Assembly: GCF_950023065.1 (NCBI RefSeq)
Contig: NC_088679.1
Coordinates: 80,352,001-80,416,000 of the forward strand
Direction: 5' to 3'
Length of the DNA stretch: 64,000 nucleotides
Source: Planococcus citri
Lineage: Eukaryota; Arthropoda; Insecta; Hemiptera; Pseudococcidae
Within the stretch, counting starts at the first letter, position 1. The number at the start of each line of letters is the position of its first letter. Under the pieces are notes generated by a model, which was given only the letters and a program-made list of their open reading frames with translations, did no database searches and was not told the DNA's origin. Below are positions 54,200 to 64,000 of the stretch, one piece after another. The translations under genes and the position numbers were made by a program.

Positions 54200-55669
54200 C
54201 TAGAAATTTTCTTTTTTTCCAGACATCGACGGAAAAAGACCTAACGCTATCGACGGACAAGGACCTGACGAACCGGACGAACCTGCAGTACCAGACGTAC
54301 CCGACGTACCACTCGACGAACCGTTACCACCGTTATTACGCGACGAATCACCGTTCTGCGGACAATTACGACCTATATGCCCGGTTAGATTGCATCGATA
54401 GCAAACGATACTTCCCCGAGGGTTGGTATCGTTTCTATAATTCCCTCCGGCGGATCGACAAGACTTGGCCATGTGGCCCCGTTTATGACACTTATAGCAG
54501 GTACGATCTTTGGCTTGTACGAAGCCATTATTACTACCACGATCACCGTTACCGTTCGACGAATTACCGGACGAGTTCGAATTACTACTACGCGATTTAT
54601 TACGATTACGATTATGTTTATTATTATTATTACCGGATTGATCGGATGCGGCCATCGCGGAACCGGTACTTGTCGAACTCTTCGAAGTCGAGGAGTTCTT
54701 CGAGACATCTTCCAAACTCAAAAGCAATGATGAAATTAACTTTGGATTTGGATCTCCAGCTGTGACGTGAACTAGTCCTCGAGCAGTCATACGCACTGAC
54801 TCGTACTTAGGCGAATTGCCTAACGCATTGATCAGATACGTGTAGACCTCCGAAGGGGTCAATTTCACGTCCAAACTCTCCATATCGTTGACGAGCGTAT
54901 AAAATGCCTCCAAGAACTCCTTCGGACCTTTGTACATATCGATGACAATCTTCGAAATACGAGTTCGACAGTCGATAATTGCTGCTTGGTTTTCCGCCTG
55001 GTACAAGGAGTTGAGCTCCGTCCAGAATACGTACGGATCCTCTGTCTCCTTGACCAGTCGGAAAACGTTCTCAGCTACGTGCCTAATTAAAATTTCTAAA
55101 GCTTTCGCTTTTTTACGCGACGATAACGAATTTACTTCTAAAATTGCGGTCTGAAGTCCTTTGGCTGCCAAAATAACTTTGATTTTTCTTTTCCAGGACA
55201 CGAAGCCCGTACCGCGAAAGACCATCGACTCCATTACACGATTATCACCGGCACCGAACATACTACCAGACAAACTACTCGAATCGGATTCTACAGCTGC
55301 TTCGTCGGACTCGTCGTCGTCGTCGCTACTATCACTAACGTCGCTCGGATCGTCGGATGGACCAGGAGGTGGAGGAGGTGGAGGACCGGATGACGGATTA
55401 GACGGAGGAGGAGGAGAAGCAGAATCGGTTGGACCAACTTGTTCACCAGAACCAGAACTACTCGTACCAGCTACGTTAGCGTCGCCACTGGAATCAGATA
55501 CGTTACTTTTCGAAGTACTTTTACCCTTCGACGACTTCGTTTTACTTTCGTTCGAAATTTCGTTTACAGGGAAACCAGCAAAGGTCGTACTGGATTTACG
55601 TTTACACTCGTCGTCGTCGTCTACGTTGACCGATTTTCCTGACCGCAAGTAGGACAGGACTGTCGACAT
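54200..55669 (-). CDS. Copia gag
   Basis: 489 residues, ATG at 55669-55667, TAG at 54202-54200. The N-terminal part is rich in Ser, Asp and Pro, with a run of Pro near residue 100. The middle matches the gag-polypeptide fold of Copia elements (FLEAFYTLVNDMESLDVKLT). Two CCHC zinc knuckles follow (CYKCHKRGHMAKSC and CYRCNLTGHIGRNC), then a Gly/Ser-rich tail. It forms the capsid of the virus-like particle. Pol continues in the same frame after the stop. Confidence 0.93.
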   Translation of the reverse strand: MSTVLSYLRSGKSVNVDDDDECKRKSSTTFAGFPVNEISNESKTKSSKGKSTSKSNVSDSSGDANVAGTSSSGSGEQVGPTDSASPPPPSNPSSGPPPPPPPGPSDDPSDVSDSSDDDDESDEAAVESDSSSLSGSMFGAGDNRVMESMVFRGTGFVSWKRKIKVILAAKGLQTAILEVNSLSSRKKAKALEILIRHVAENVFRLVKETEDPYVFWTELNSLYQAENQAAIIDCRTRISKIVIDMYKGPKEFLEAFYTLVNDMESLDVKLTPSEVYTYLINALGNSPKYESVRMTARGLVHVTAGDPNPKLISSLLLSLEDVSKNSSTSKSSTSTGSAMAASDQSGNNNNKHNRNRNKSRSSNSNSSGNSSNGNGDRGSNNGFVQAKDRTCYKCHKRGHMAKSCRSAGGNYRNDTNPRGSIVCYRCNLTGHIGRNCPQNGDSSRNNGGNGSSSGTSGTSGTAGSSGSSGPCPSIALGLFPSMSGKKENF

Positions 55670-55789
55670 TTACTTCGTCGAACACCACGAACCAAAAATT
55701 CAACAGCTACACAAGCCGGATACTTGAACGAGCAAATCCACACAGGATACCAAAACGTCGTCGAATTACAGAGCGTTTCACCAACCACG

Positions 55790-55800
55790 CTCTGCTACCA
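55790..55800 (-). other. Primer binding site, initiator tRNA-Met
   Basis: TGGTAGCAGAG directly follows the 5' LTR on the element strand. It complements the CTCTGCTACCA 3' end known for animal initiator tRNA-Met. Confidence 0.8.
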
Positions 55801-56223
55801 TGAACGATAAATCGATCAAAATCGATAAATCTTACTCAAAGAATATTGACTTTTAATCAAACAATTCGACATACTAAAACATAACGACTCAAAATAAATT
55901 GAAATATTTATTTACTCGGTCAATGACCTAAGTCAATGAACCAAAACAAAAAACAAAATTGAGCAGAAGCTCGACAACTTTATAACTCGACGATTGAATC
56001 AATATTAACACGACGAACTTATATACATAACGAATACAACGAAAAATAAACGATAATTTAACAGCCAACAGTTTACGCGATTTTACGAAAAGAACAAAAT
56101 TTCATTAAAAACATAACCAGCGATATTTAGAATTCGCGAAACGAATTTTTATTTTTTATTTAAAAATAAAAACTAAAATTACCGAGCATAAACGTTACGG
56201 TTACGGTATCAATTTTGCCAACA
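55801..56223 (-). repeat. 5' LTR of the Copia element
   Basis: 423 bp, same as 50171-50593. It holds the promoter of the element in its own orientation; I did not identify a TATA box with confidence. Confidence 0.96.
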
Positions 56224-57449
56224 GAAAGCCGAAATTTACTCTACACTCCAATATTAACACCCTCTGAGGACGACTTCAGGTGAGTTCAAGTCATTTTAGA
56301 ACCTTCTGCGACTTTTTTGAAAATCACTGGAGCCTCCAGTAGACTTTTGAAACTTGAAATTCCGGCAACATTAATTTGTCAAATGGAGTTGGCAAGCTGA
56401 AATTTACTTCGCAGACTACATGTTGGTTTCAAATGGTTTTGAAGCTTCCAGCTACTTTTAAGAAATTTCAATTTTCCAAAAAAACGCCATACAATCTTTT
56501 AAAAAGTCGCTGGAGGCTCCAAAACGACTTGAAATCCATCAGCAGTCAACTTCGTTGCGTATTGAAATTGGTTTGCGGAATGAATTTCAACTCTCCATCT
56601 CAGTTTGATGAAATTTTGGGGAAATTTCAAGTATCAAAAATCTACTGGAGGCTTCAGTAATTTTCAAAAAAGTCGCTGAAGGCTCTAAAATGACTTGAAC
56701 CCACCTGAAGTCGTCTTGAGAGGGTGTTGAAATTGGAGTGTAGAGTAAATTTCAGCTTTCCATCTCCATTTGATGAAATTTTGTAAAAATTTAAAGTTTC
56801 AAAAATCTGCTGGAGGCTTTAGGAATTTTCAAAAAGTTGCTGGAGGCTTCAAAACAACTTGAAATTCACCTGCAGTACTTCGTAGTTTATATAAGTTTTT
56901 AGAATAAATTTCAGCTTTACAACTTCAATTTGATGGAATTTTGTGGGAATTTCGAGTTTCAAAAATCTGCTGGAGGCTCCAGTACTGCTCAAAACGGGTT
57001 GAAACCGTTTCCAATGGATTTGGCATGTCGAAAATAGGGTATATCCCAAATTTCAGCTTTCTTGGTCAATTTGGTAAAATTTTGATTTTTCCCCTCATTT
57101 TTGGCCCAAATTGGATTTTCAAAAATTCCCCAAAAATCGAAAAACGTACTTTAGTACTTGAAATTTTGACTGGTGATAAATTTTTGCATGATCTTTCGAT
57201 CTACCTTTGTAAAGTTTGAAAAATTTCGTGCAAGTCCTACGTTGAAACGCAAAATTTGCGATTTGGCTGACCTGTCAATCAAAATGACCGCCATTTTGTA
57301 AGTAAGACCAACTTTTTTGGGGCAAGTTTGCATTAAAATGTTCTTTAGGATGTCCCCTCTAAGAAAAAAGTAGTCCCGGAGGATCGTTGGGGGGGGGGGT
57401 GCAATTACTCCTATTGTCGCTAGTATAGCCCTATTGTCATATGCCGGAC

Positions 57450-57667
57450 TGTATGTACTTACTGTATGCCTAAGGTTGCGCTGCGAATTGCAATGCGAAT
57501 GAAAACTCTTGAAGTATGCATTTGAGACAATTTCTTTCGGAAAATTTACTCAACAGATGATAAAATATGGCATTTTACAAAAAGTAAATACTCGTACAAT
57601 TCGAAATACTGCTTAATATACCGTAATCGTAGTTAATACACATTTACAATATATTAGTAGTTAGATT
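57450..57667. other. Short spacer after METTL22
   Basis: This holds the probable METTL22 3' UTR on the minus strand. No canonical AATAAA is visible; an AATATA variant lies near 57650. Confidence 0.3.
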
Positions 57668-60600
57668 CTAAGTTTTTGACGATATTCTCCAAAGTTGAAG
57701 GTGCTTACTTCGTTTGTAGTAGTTTTTGAAGTAGTGTGGGAAATCGATTTTCATTCGTTTGATGCGCCAATTCAGTTTAGATATATTTTGCTTGGCACGA
57801 AGTCGTTCGAAGAAGTATTCGTAATGCGGAGCTTCGGTGCGTAAAGTTACAGCGCTGAAAATATACCTGTAACGATGATTGTCGTGCCGCGATTAGACAA
57901 TTACGAATTATCGATACCGATATCATAACTTATAATTCAATTAGCATCTCGCAGCTGCTTACCTTCTTTCTATCGTTATATAAATGTAAATTTTCGGGTT
58001 TACGCTCGTAATTTTGACTAGCTGCTCGATAAATGCGTCGGTTAACCTATTGTCGTATATAACTGAAAATGAAAACATAAAATCTCGTGTAGCTCTACCG
58101 CCTGGCGCTTTTCTCAATCGATAATCGTCGTCGCGTTGAAATGTAAAATTCAGAAGCAATCATCACCTTCGGAGACGACAATAATCTCGGTATCTGAGAT
58201 GAGTCGATGAACGTCCGACGTTGACGTTGACGCCGATGCCGATGGGGCTGGAGACCAATCGCAGAAAAAATCGAAAGGTTGTATGGATACTGAAGCGTTA
58301 ATCAAATGTCGATTATTGTTCACGTTTTCTTCGATTGTTTTCAGAACTTTGGGCTCGTTCAGGTCTGAAACATGGCACATTTAGCGAGTATGTGAGAAAG
58401 TTGGTATGGTGCCTGAAAAAAAAGGGGAGGCTTCGAAAGGCGATGAGTGACATCGCTGACATGTACCTACGAGTACAAATGTATAAGTGAGCCTTTTGTC
58501 AAGGTACTTTCTAAATTTGAAAGAGTCAATTTCATTACTGTTTTATTCAGTAAATTTTATTCGCAAATTACTATTTCAAGCAGTAAACTGATTGATTTAC
58601 TGTTTTGCGAAGCAGTGAAAATTACTGCTTCAAAAAGTCATCCTGATCAATTCACTGTTCAATGCAGTAGAAATATACTGTTTTGGCCAGAAACTACGTA
58701 GTACGTACCTATACCTACTATTTTTTAGCAGTGATTTAAAACGACTGATTTTAGCAGTACTGTTTCACTGCTTTTTGCAGTCAGAACATCTTATCTTCTT
58801 GAAGCAGTAAAATTTCTCTGTTTCAGATTAAGAGAGTACATCATTTGTTCGGCCTTTCTTTGTTTCTGCGTTTGAATAAGTTTGATGACTATAGCCTTGG
58901 GTGCAATGACTAGTATTATCAGTAGGTAATAATATGCGTAATACAGATATCTATACCTAATACATACTTATATAAAATGAAATATGATGAGTAGTATCTC
59001 TACCTACCTGTACAAGTAACGTGAGAACAATACATGCCAGCTATGATGCTAACTAAGCCAGTACCCGAAGCTAATTCTAATACATTTTTGTCGCATAGAA
59101 GAGAATTGCCACAGTGAATAATGAATTCAGATAGCAGTAAAGCGCCACTCCAAACCTGAAGACCGACCAACTCGATGTCAGTGTAAGTACTGTGCTCTGC
59201 AGCAGGCAAAAAACAAAATAAAAATTGAATACAGTTTACAAAGAAGCCTAATATACTTACATATCTTACAAGGGAACCTCTTAAGGTGTCCGCCTCCGAT
59301 TTGAACGGGACCGCGATTTTTGGAAAGAGCATGTTCTAAAACCCCCAAATCCAAATTTTCAGCTGCCCAAGTTCATTTTTCGATTTTTGGCAAATCTTAG
59401 AAAATCCAAAATTGACTATTTTGGTGATTTATGCTTTTTTTTTAAAAAAGTACGTACTTGATCAGTATAAAAATGTTCAAAATAAGTCCTATACTGATAA
59501 TAATCCCCCAAATCCAAATTTTGCCATTTCCAGCCATTCTGGAGCCTCCAGCACTATTTCTCAATTTCTCCAGAATTTTCAATTTGCTCCAGAAGGCGTG
59601 AATATGAATTTGGGCAGCTAAACATTGAGTTGTGTGTTATACTCGACCTCTTTAACGAATTTATCCACATTTGAGCCAATTCTGGAGGGGACACCTCAAG
59701 AGTGGTTTTTTGACCAGCTTTTTTCAAAATAAAAATATTCAAAAATCAAAAATTTCCCATTTGCGAGAAAATTTTTAAAATTTGCGCGAATTGCAGTATT
59801 TTGTCATGAACTAACCCCACGAGGACGAATTTCGCCATTTCCAGGCTATTCTGGCGCCTCCAGAGCGATTTTTCATTTTTTCCAGAATTTTCAATTTGCT
59901 CCAGAAGGCGTGAATATGAATTTGGGCAGCTAAACATTGAGTTGTGTGTTATACTCGACCTCTTTAACGAATTTATCCACACTTGAGCCAATTCTGGAGG
60001 GGACACCTCAAGAGTGGTTTTTTGAACCGCTTTTTTTCAAAATAAAAATTTCCAAAAACCAAAAATTCCTCGTTTGTGAGAAAATTTTTGAAATTTGCGC
60101 GAATCGTAGTATTTTGTCATTAATTAACCAAACGAGGGTGAATTTCGCCATTTCCGGCCTTTCTTGGGCCTCCCTTTAATTTTTGAATATTTTTATTATG
60201 AAAAAAGCTGGTAAAAAACCCACTCTTCAGGTGTCCCCTCCAGAATCGGCTCAAATGTGAATAAATTCGTTAAACAGGTCAAGTATAACACACAACTCGA
60301 TTTTTAGCTGCCCAACTTCATATTCACGCCTGCTGGAGCAAATTGAAAATTCTGGAGAAATTGAAAAATAGCGCTGGAGGCTCCAGAATAGCTGGAAATG
60401 ACGAAATTCGCCCTCGTGGGGTTAGTTCATGACGAAATACTGCAATTCGAGCAAATTTTAAAAATTTTCTCGCAAATGGGAAATTTTAGATTTTTGAATA
60501 TTTTTATTTAAAAAAAAAAAAAAGGTCAAAAACCACTCTTGAGGTGTCCGATCCAGAATCGGCTCAAATGTGGATAAATTCATTAAACAGGTCGATTATA

Positions 60601-61614
60601 ACACACAACTCGATTTTTAGCAGCCCACCTTCATATTCACGCCTTCTGGAGCAAATTGAAAATTCTGGAGAAATTGAAAAATCGCTCTGGAGGCTCCGGA
60701 ATGGCTGGAAATGACGGAACTCGGCCTCAGGGGGTTTGTTGTGTTCGAAATACAGCGATTCGCGCAAATTTCAAAAATTTCCTCGCAAACGGTATAATTT
60801 TGATTTTTTTGGATTTCTTATTATGAAAAAGCTGGTCAAAAAACCACTCTTGAGGTGTCCGCTCCAGAATCTGCTCAAATGTGGATAAATTCGTTAAACA
60901 GGTCGAGTATAACACACAAGTCGATTTTTAGCTGCCCAACTTCATATTCACGCCTTCTGGAGCAAATTGAAAATTCTGGAGAAATTGAAAAATCGCTCTG
61001 GAGGCTCCAGAATGGATGGGAATGGCGAAATTTGGATTTGGGGGGTTATTATCAGTTTTAGGACTTATTTTGAACATTTTTACTGATCAAGTACGTACTT
61101 TTTTAAAAAAAAGCATAAATCACCAAAATAGTCAATTTTGGATTTTCAAATATTTGCCAAAAATCGAAAAATGAACTTGGGCAGCTGAAAATTTGGATTT
61201 GGGGGTTTTAGAACATGCTCTTTCCAAAAATCGCGGTCCCGTTCAAATCGGAGGCGGACACCTCAAGAGGTTCCTTGTTAGTTATGGGGATTCGTAAATT
61301 TATGTATTTTGTACTCTCGTACTTCTCCGGCGATCACATTATTTTTCAGTCCAACTCGAAAACGAAACGACTTTCAGCGCCTAACCATCATCATCAAGTC
61401 AACCTTCAAAGTTCAAGTTGAACATTTCTTTTCTTACCTATTTTCAAAGAGCATTCAAAAAGCGGCAACTCCGTTGAGAAATCTTGGCTCTCGCCATCGC
61501 TGTTGGATTCTACGCATTGGAGTGCTGGCAAAAATCTACTGAATGCGAAACAAGTCACGGTATCTGCAATTTCGACGGCGCAATTTAAATCGAGTCTATC
61601 ACAAATGGAGAATA
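57668..61614 (-). CDS. Mettl22: METTL22-like protein methyltransferase, 5' end not found
   Basis: Five exons on the minus strand: 61614-61438, 59196-59008, 58364-58167, 58062-57963 and 57866-57668 (TAG at 57670-57668), all GT/AG with agreeing phases. The first listed exon begins in mid-codon, so at least one upstream exon is missing. Joined, they give about 287 residues. The phrase KIEHSTYTDIELVGLQVWSG spans the first junction and matches the METTL22 segment before the fold. Motif I is LELASGTGL, followed by a CTD acid position. Later come IYDNRLTDAFIEQL and a C terminus with LQLWRI. METTL22 is a seven-beta-strand methyltransferase; the human enzyme methylates the DNA/RNA-binding protein Kin17 on lysine. 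The intron 59197-61437 is nearly all Pal-C. Confidence 0.85.
59269..61277. mobile_element. Pal-C palindromic element, complete copy, 2009 bp
   Basis: Ends CAAGGGAACCTCTT and AAGAGGTTCCTTG are inverted, with TTA at 59266-59268 and 61278-61280. The inverted end segment extends through CGGAGGCGGACACCT and AGAGCATGTTC. Units of about 313 bp with GAGCCAATTCTGGA or its complement point one way near 59670 and 59985 and the other way near 60240, 60555 and 60870. The TTA target suggests PIF/Harbinger. No transposase. Confidence 0.82.
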
Positions 61615-62173
61615 CTAAGTAGGTATATACTTGTAGTGGGGAAAAATAATCGCAATATAATTCAACATTGCGTTTTAAATAATCGCGAGTGGCATTAGAT
61701 CTTTCCTGCCCAATTTTCAGTATTCAGTCTAGGCTTACTTTCTAAATGAAACAGGAAGCCGAAACTTCACTACTTCAGTCATTTTAGCATCGCTCCTTCG
61801 AGTAAGACATGGGGCTTCCCATACCTTACCGAAGGAGCTGGAATCACACTAGGTCTATAGTTTGTAATATATTATGATCTATTGAAATGCCATGTTGCTC
61901 CAGAAAGCCACTCTCAAGCCTCAGCACAATTTAGCAAAGAACACTTGGGCATTTGTGAAAAAAATCTGGAAGCATTTGTCCTTATTTGGGTCCTTTTGGG
62001 GGTTGAAGATTGATTTTTCAGCTCGGATCACGATCACGAATCAATGAACTTTGTCAGAGTCAGGGTAGTTCCAAGGTTGTAAATACTGAGTCATAATAAG
62101 TATATTATTTCAATCCTTCAAAGACTTCAAATATTCGCCAATGTATTCGCACGTTTGTACCTAGACCTACTGT
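61615..62173. other. Upstream of the METTL22 exon, no gene recognised
   Basis: The missing 5' exon of METTL22 should lie here or further on. I looked on the minus strand for an exon ending in the required phase with a recognisable N terminus and did not find one. A short palindrome around GGGGCTTCCC near 61810 is the only structure noted. Confidence 0.3.
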
Positions 62174-62531
62174 GAGTCACAAAAATATTCGGAAGCACGG
62201 TTATTGTTATTTCAAAGCAAGAAATTTCGTGAAAAGAGTTATCAAAATCGAACCTCAAAACGACAGGCAGGTGGGTGGGCGGTGGTAGCCCATTGTTTCC
62301 TCTGCATGAATCATCATTCAATTTTCGTTTTAAATACCCTAGATGGGTACATCAAACGTGAGAAATTTTCAAACTAAAACGGATGAATTCTTCAGATTGA
62401 ATGAACAGGGAATTAGAACGAAATTTGAAAGATGATTCATGCAGAGGAAACAATGGACTACAATAACTTTTTTCACGAAATTTCTTGCTTTGAAATAACA
62501 ATAACCGTGTTTCCGAATATTTTTGTCACTC
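62174..62531. mobile_element. 358-bp TIR element
   Basis: Left GAGTCACAAAAATATTCGGA and its mirror at the right match with few changes for about 60 bp, through GGTTATTGTTATTTCAAAGC. A second inverted pair, CATTGTTTCCTCTGCATGAA, lies further in. No clear target duplication. Non-coding. Confidence 0.75.
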
Positions 62532-62978
62532 GATCACAGCACAGTACGGTATATTGTAACAATACATAATACCTTACATCCGAATCAAAAATAATATAAT
62601 CTTATGACTCGTTTATTAGGTACATATAAAGTATTTGCAAAACCTCATGCAAGTAAATAACATTCTCGGTCTGATCCTATCCTACTTGTGCATGAATGTT
62701 GCTGACATTTCATTAAAGTAAGCTATAGGGTGGTTCTCTCGAAAGAAAACTACTTATAGGATCAATGAAGGCGATTAATTCCAGCGACTTTCATTCTCAT
62801 GCTCACTCGTCAGTCTTATCACTGCTATGATTGTTAGATTTAACAGTATTAAATTGAATTTAACGCGGAAATTTATTATCTACCATAAGTACCTTTACAA
62901 ATTTACGAATACAGCAACGATAGTTTGTCGATACGAATACAAACTTACGACAGATTCAACTACCTAGTAGCTTTAATA

Positions 62979-63190
62979 CAGGGTGCCCAGAAATATCGAG
63001 TACCCCAAAGAAAGTTTTTCATTAAAAATATAGGTTGGCAACGTGAAATAGATGCATATGATTGGTGGAATGTTATCTCTCCAGTCCAACAACCAATCAT
63101 GTGCTATCTTATTATCATTCACTGTGACCAACCAAAGTATTTTAAAATAGAAAACTTTTTTAGGGGTGCTCGATATTTCTGGACACCCTG
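62979..63190. mobile_element. CAGGGTG-family MITE, complete copy, 212 bp
   Basis: Ends CAGGGTGCCCAGAAATATCG and CGATATTTCTGGACACCCTG are inverted, with TA at 62977-62978 and 63191-63192. This is the best-preserved member in the window and defines the family as mariner-like. Confidence 0.88.
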
Positions 63191-63192
63191 TA

Positions 63193-64000
63193 GGCTGTAG
63201 GTAGGCAAGATTACCGAGTCCGGTTTCCCTGTCCTGTCCCATCCCATCCATGATCCAACTTTCACATCGCGGGGGTGGTATTTCGAAGAAAAATTAGTGT
63301 CTGTCTCTACATGATTACATTACCTATAAGTATAATATCGAATCAGAGGGATAAAATCCGCAAATCCAAGACAGTGGGCTGAGTGGGCAGTACAAAGGAG
63401 GATTTGCCCAGCTCAGTTTTGCTAAACGTGGATTAGAATGATGGGCACGAAGTACGTGTAGATCAGGCGACGCGGTAGCGTTGCCACCCCGCCCTCCCCG
63501 GTTCCAAACGCGCACGGAGTTATATTCTGTAACTATTTCATAATGCAATTTCCCCGAGTTTCAAACGCAATTTTCTCAAAAACTATGCGTTTATTCAAAA
63601 AACGCATAGATACTTTTTTTCTTATTTTTCAAAGCCCTTTCAGAATATATAAAAATAATTTTTGTATGATAAAAATTCGCAAAGTTTCAAGTTACCCTCT
63701 TTTATGTCATTTTTTGGTGAAATTCTTGTTCAAAACTTACTCAAAGTTTGAAGGATTGGCCGAACCAATTTTGATGAAATTTGGAATACAGCTTTGATTT
63801 GTCAACCATTACTGACTAAGGTAAAAAAATTGTAAATTTTTTCAAAATTGACCCTGCACCCCCTCTTTTTGGGCCCCAAAAATTTTCAAAATTGGCCCAA
63901 AATATCAAAAGGCACTTCTCCACCACAAACTTGATGTTCATGCAAAAATTGAGCTTTGTAGCCCAATTACATCAAACTTGAGTGGAGTCTAAAGATGCTG
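63193..64000. other. Non-coding end of window
   Basis: No gene recognised on either strand. From about 63550 the sequence becomes AT-rich with phrases such as TTTTGATGAAATTTGG that look repeat-derived. Short frames here have no family resemblance. Confidence 0.35.

Larger units (their letters stand above)
50171..56223 (-). mobile_element. Intact Copia-type LTR retrotransposon, 6053 bp
   Basis: Two 423-bp LTRs, identical as read by eye, flank gag and pol in Copia order. LTRs start TGTTGG and end CA on the element's strand. The target duplication is GAAAG (50166-50170 and 56224-56228). The primer site TGGTAGCAGAG next to the 5' LTR complements the 3' end of initiator tRNA-Met. The only interruption is one in-frame stop between gag and pol. 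Identical LTRs imply a very recent insertion. Confidence 0.96.
49229..57449. mobile_element. Pal-A palindromic element, split by Copia
   Basis: Left end GTCCGGCATATGACAATAGG and right end CTATTGTCATATGCCGGAC are inverted; TA lies at the left and TG at the right, so one target copy may have mutated. Without the Copia insertion the element is about 2.2 kb and shows the same CTGGAGGCTCCAG units and AAAATGG..CCATTTTG end segment as the RNPC3 copy. Confidence 0.78.

Noticed and set aside
49229..57449. A longer target duplication for Pal-A
   Set aside because: The RNPC3 copy supports TA only, and the copy here has TA on one side and TG on the other.
61309..61542. Plus-strand frame of 77 residues
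   Set aside because: The minus strand here is a METTL22 exon that joins in phase to the next one and matches the family; the plus frame is its shadow.

Overview
This 64 kb window is nuclear DNA from an animal with compact, intron-containing genes, almost certainly an insect. Five host genes could be assembled exon by exon with matching GT/AG borders and phases. The abundance of TACCTA/GTAC-rich sequence, together with Copia, RTE, hAT and mariner-like repeats, would suit a sternorrhynchan bug such as a mealybug, aphid or relative. That placement is inference only. No bacterial features and no CRISPR array were seen.

Layout. 1-5398: intergenic, built of repeats and miniature transposons. 5399-13719 (+): an RGK-family Ras-like GTPase in six exons, with a 5.4 kb first intron full of mobile elements. 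13720-18172: its probable 3' UTR, then a palindromic repeat. 18173-23234 (+): RNPC3, the U11/U12-65K protein of the minor spliceosome. 24153-31000 (-): protein disulfide isomerase ending in KDEL, convergent with RNPC3, with an exact ER stress response element upstream. 31001-37891: the divergent PDI/Su(z)12 spacer, split by a 5.1 kb terminal-inverted-repeat (TIR) transposon that holds a broken Gypsy-like gag-pol, which holds an hAT element, which holds a second hAT element. A further 0.9 kb TIR element lies next to Su(z)12. 37892-47056 (+): Su(z)12, the PRC2 subunit, in ten exons. 49229-57449: a palindromic element split by an intact Copia retrotransposon with identical LTRs. 57668-61614 (-): the 3' part of a METTL22-like methyltransferase; its 5' exon or exons were not found. 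61615-64000: non-coding as far as I can see, with two miniature elements.

The host genes are unrelated housekeeping or regulatory genes: ER protein folding, minor splicing, Polycomb silencing, GTPase signalling and protein methylation. I see no pathway linking them. The strongest shared theme is structural. In PDI, Su(z)12, RNPC3 and METTL22 one intron is far larger than the rest and is almost entirely a single long palindromic transposon. Three families are involved, which I label Pal-A, Pal-B and Pal-C. Each has a unique inverted end of about 70-320 bp and a body of tandem units in opposite orientation in the two halves. Pal-A and Pal-C units share the 13-bp palindrome CTGGAGGCTCCAG; Pal-B units carry AACCGGTT. 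This foldback architecture inside transcribed introns is the most unusual thing in the window.

Limits: everything was read by eye. Exon borders rest on splice consensus, reading phase and remembered protein families, not on transcripts. Element families rest on inverted ends and target duplications.
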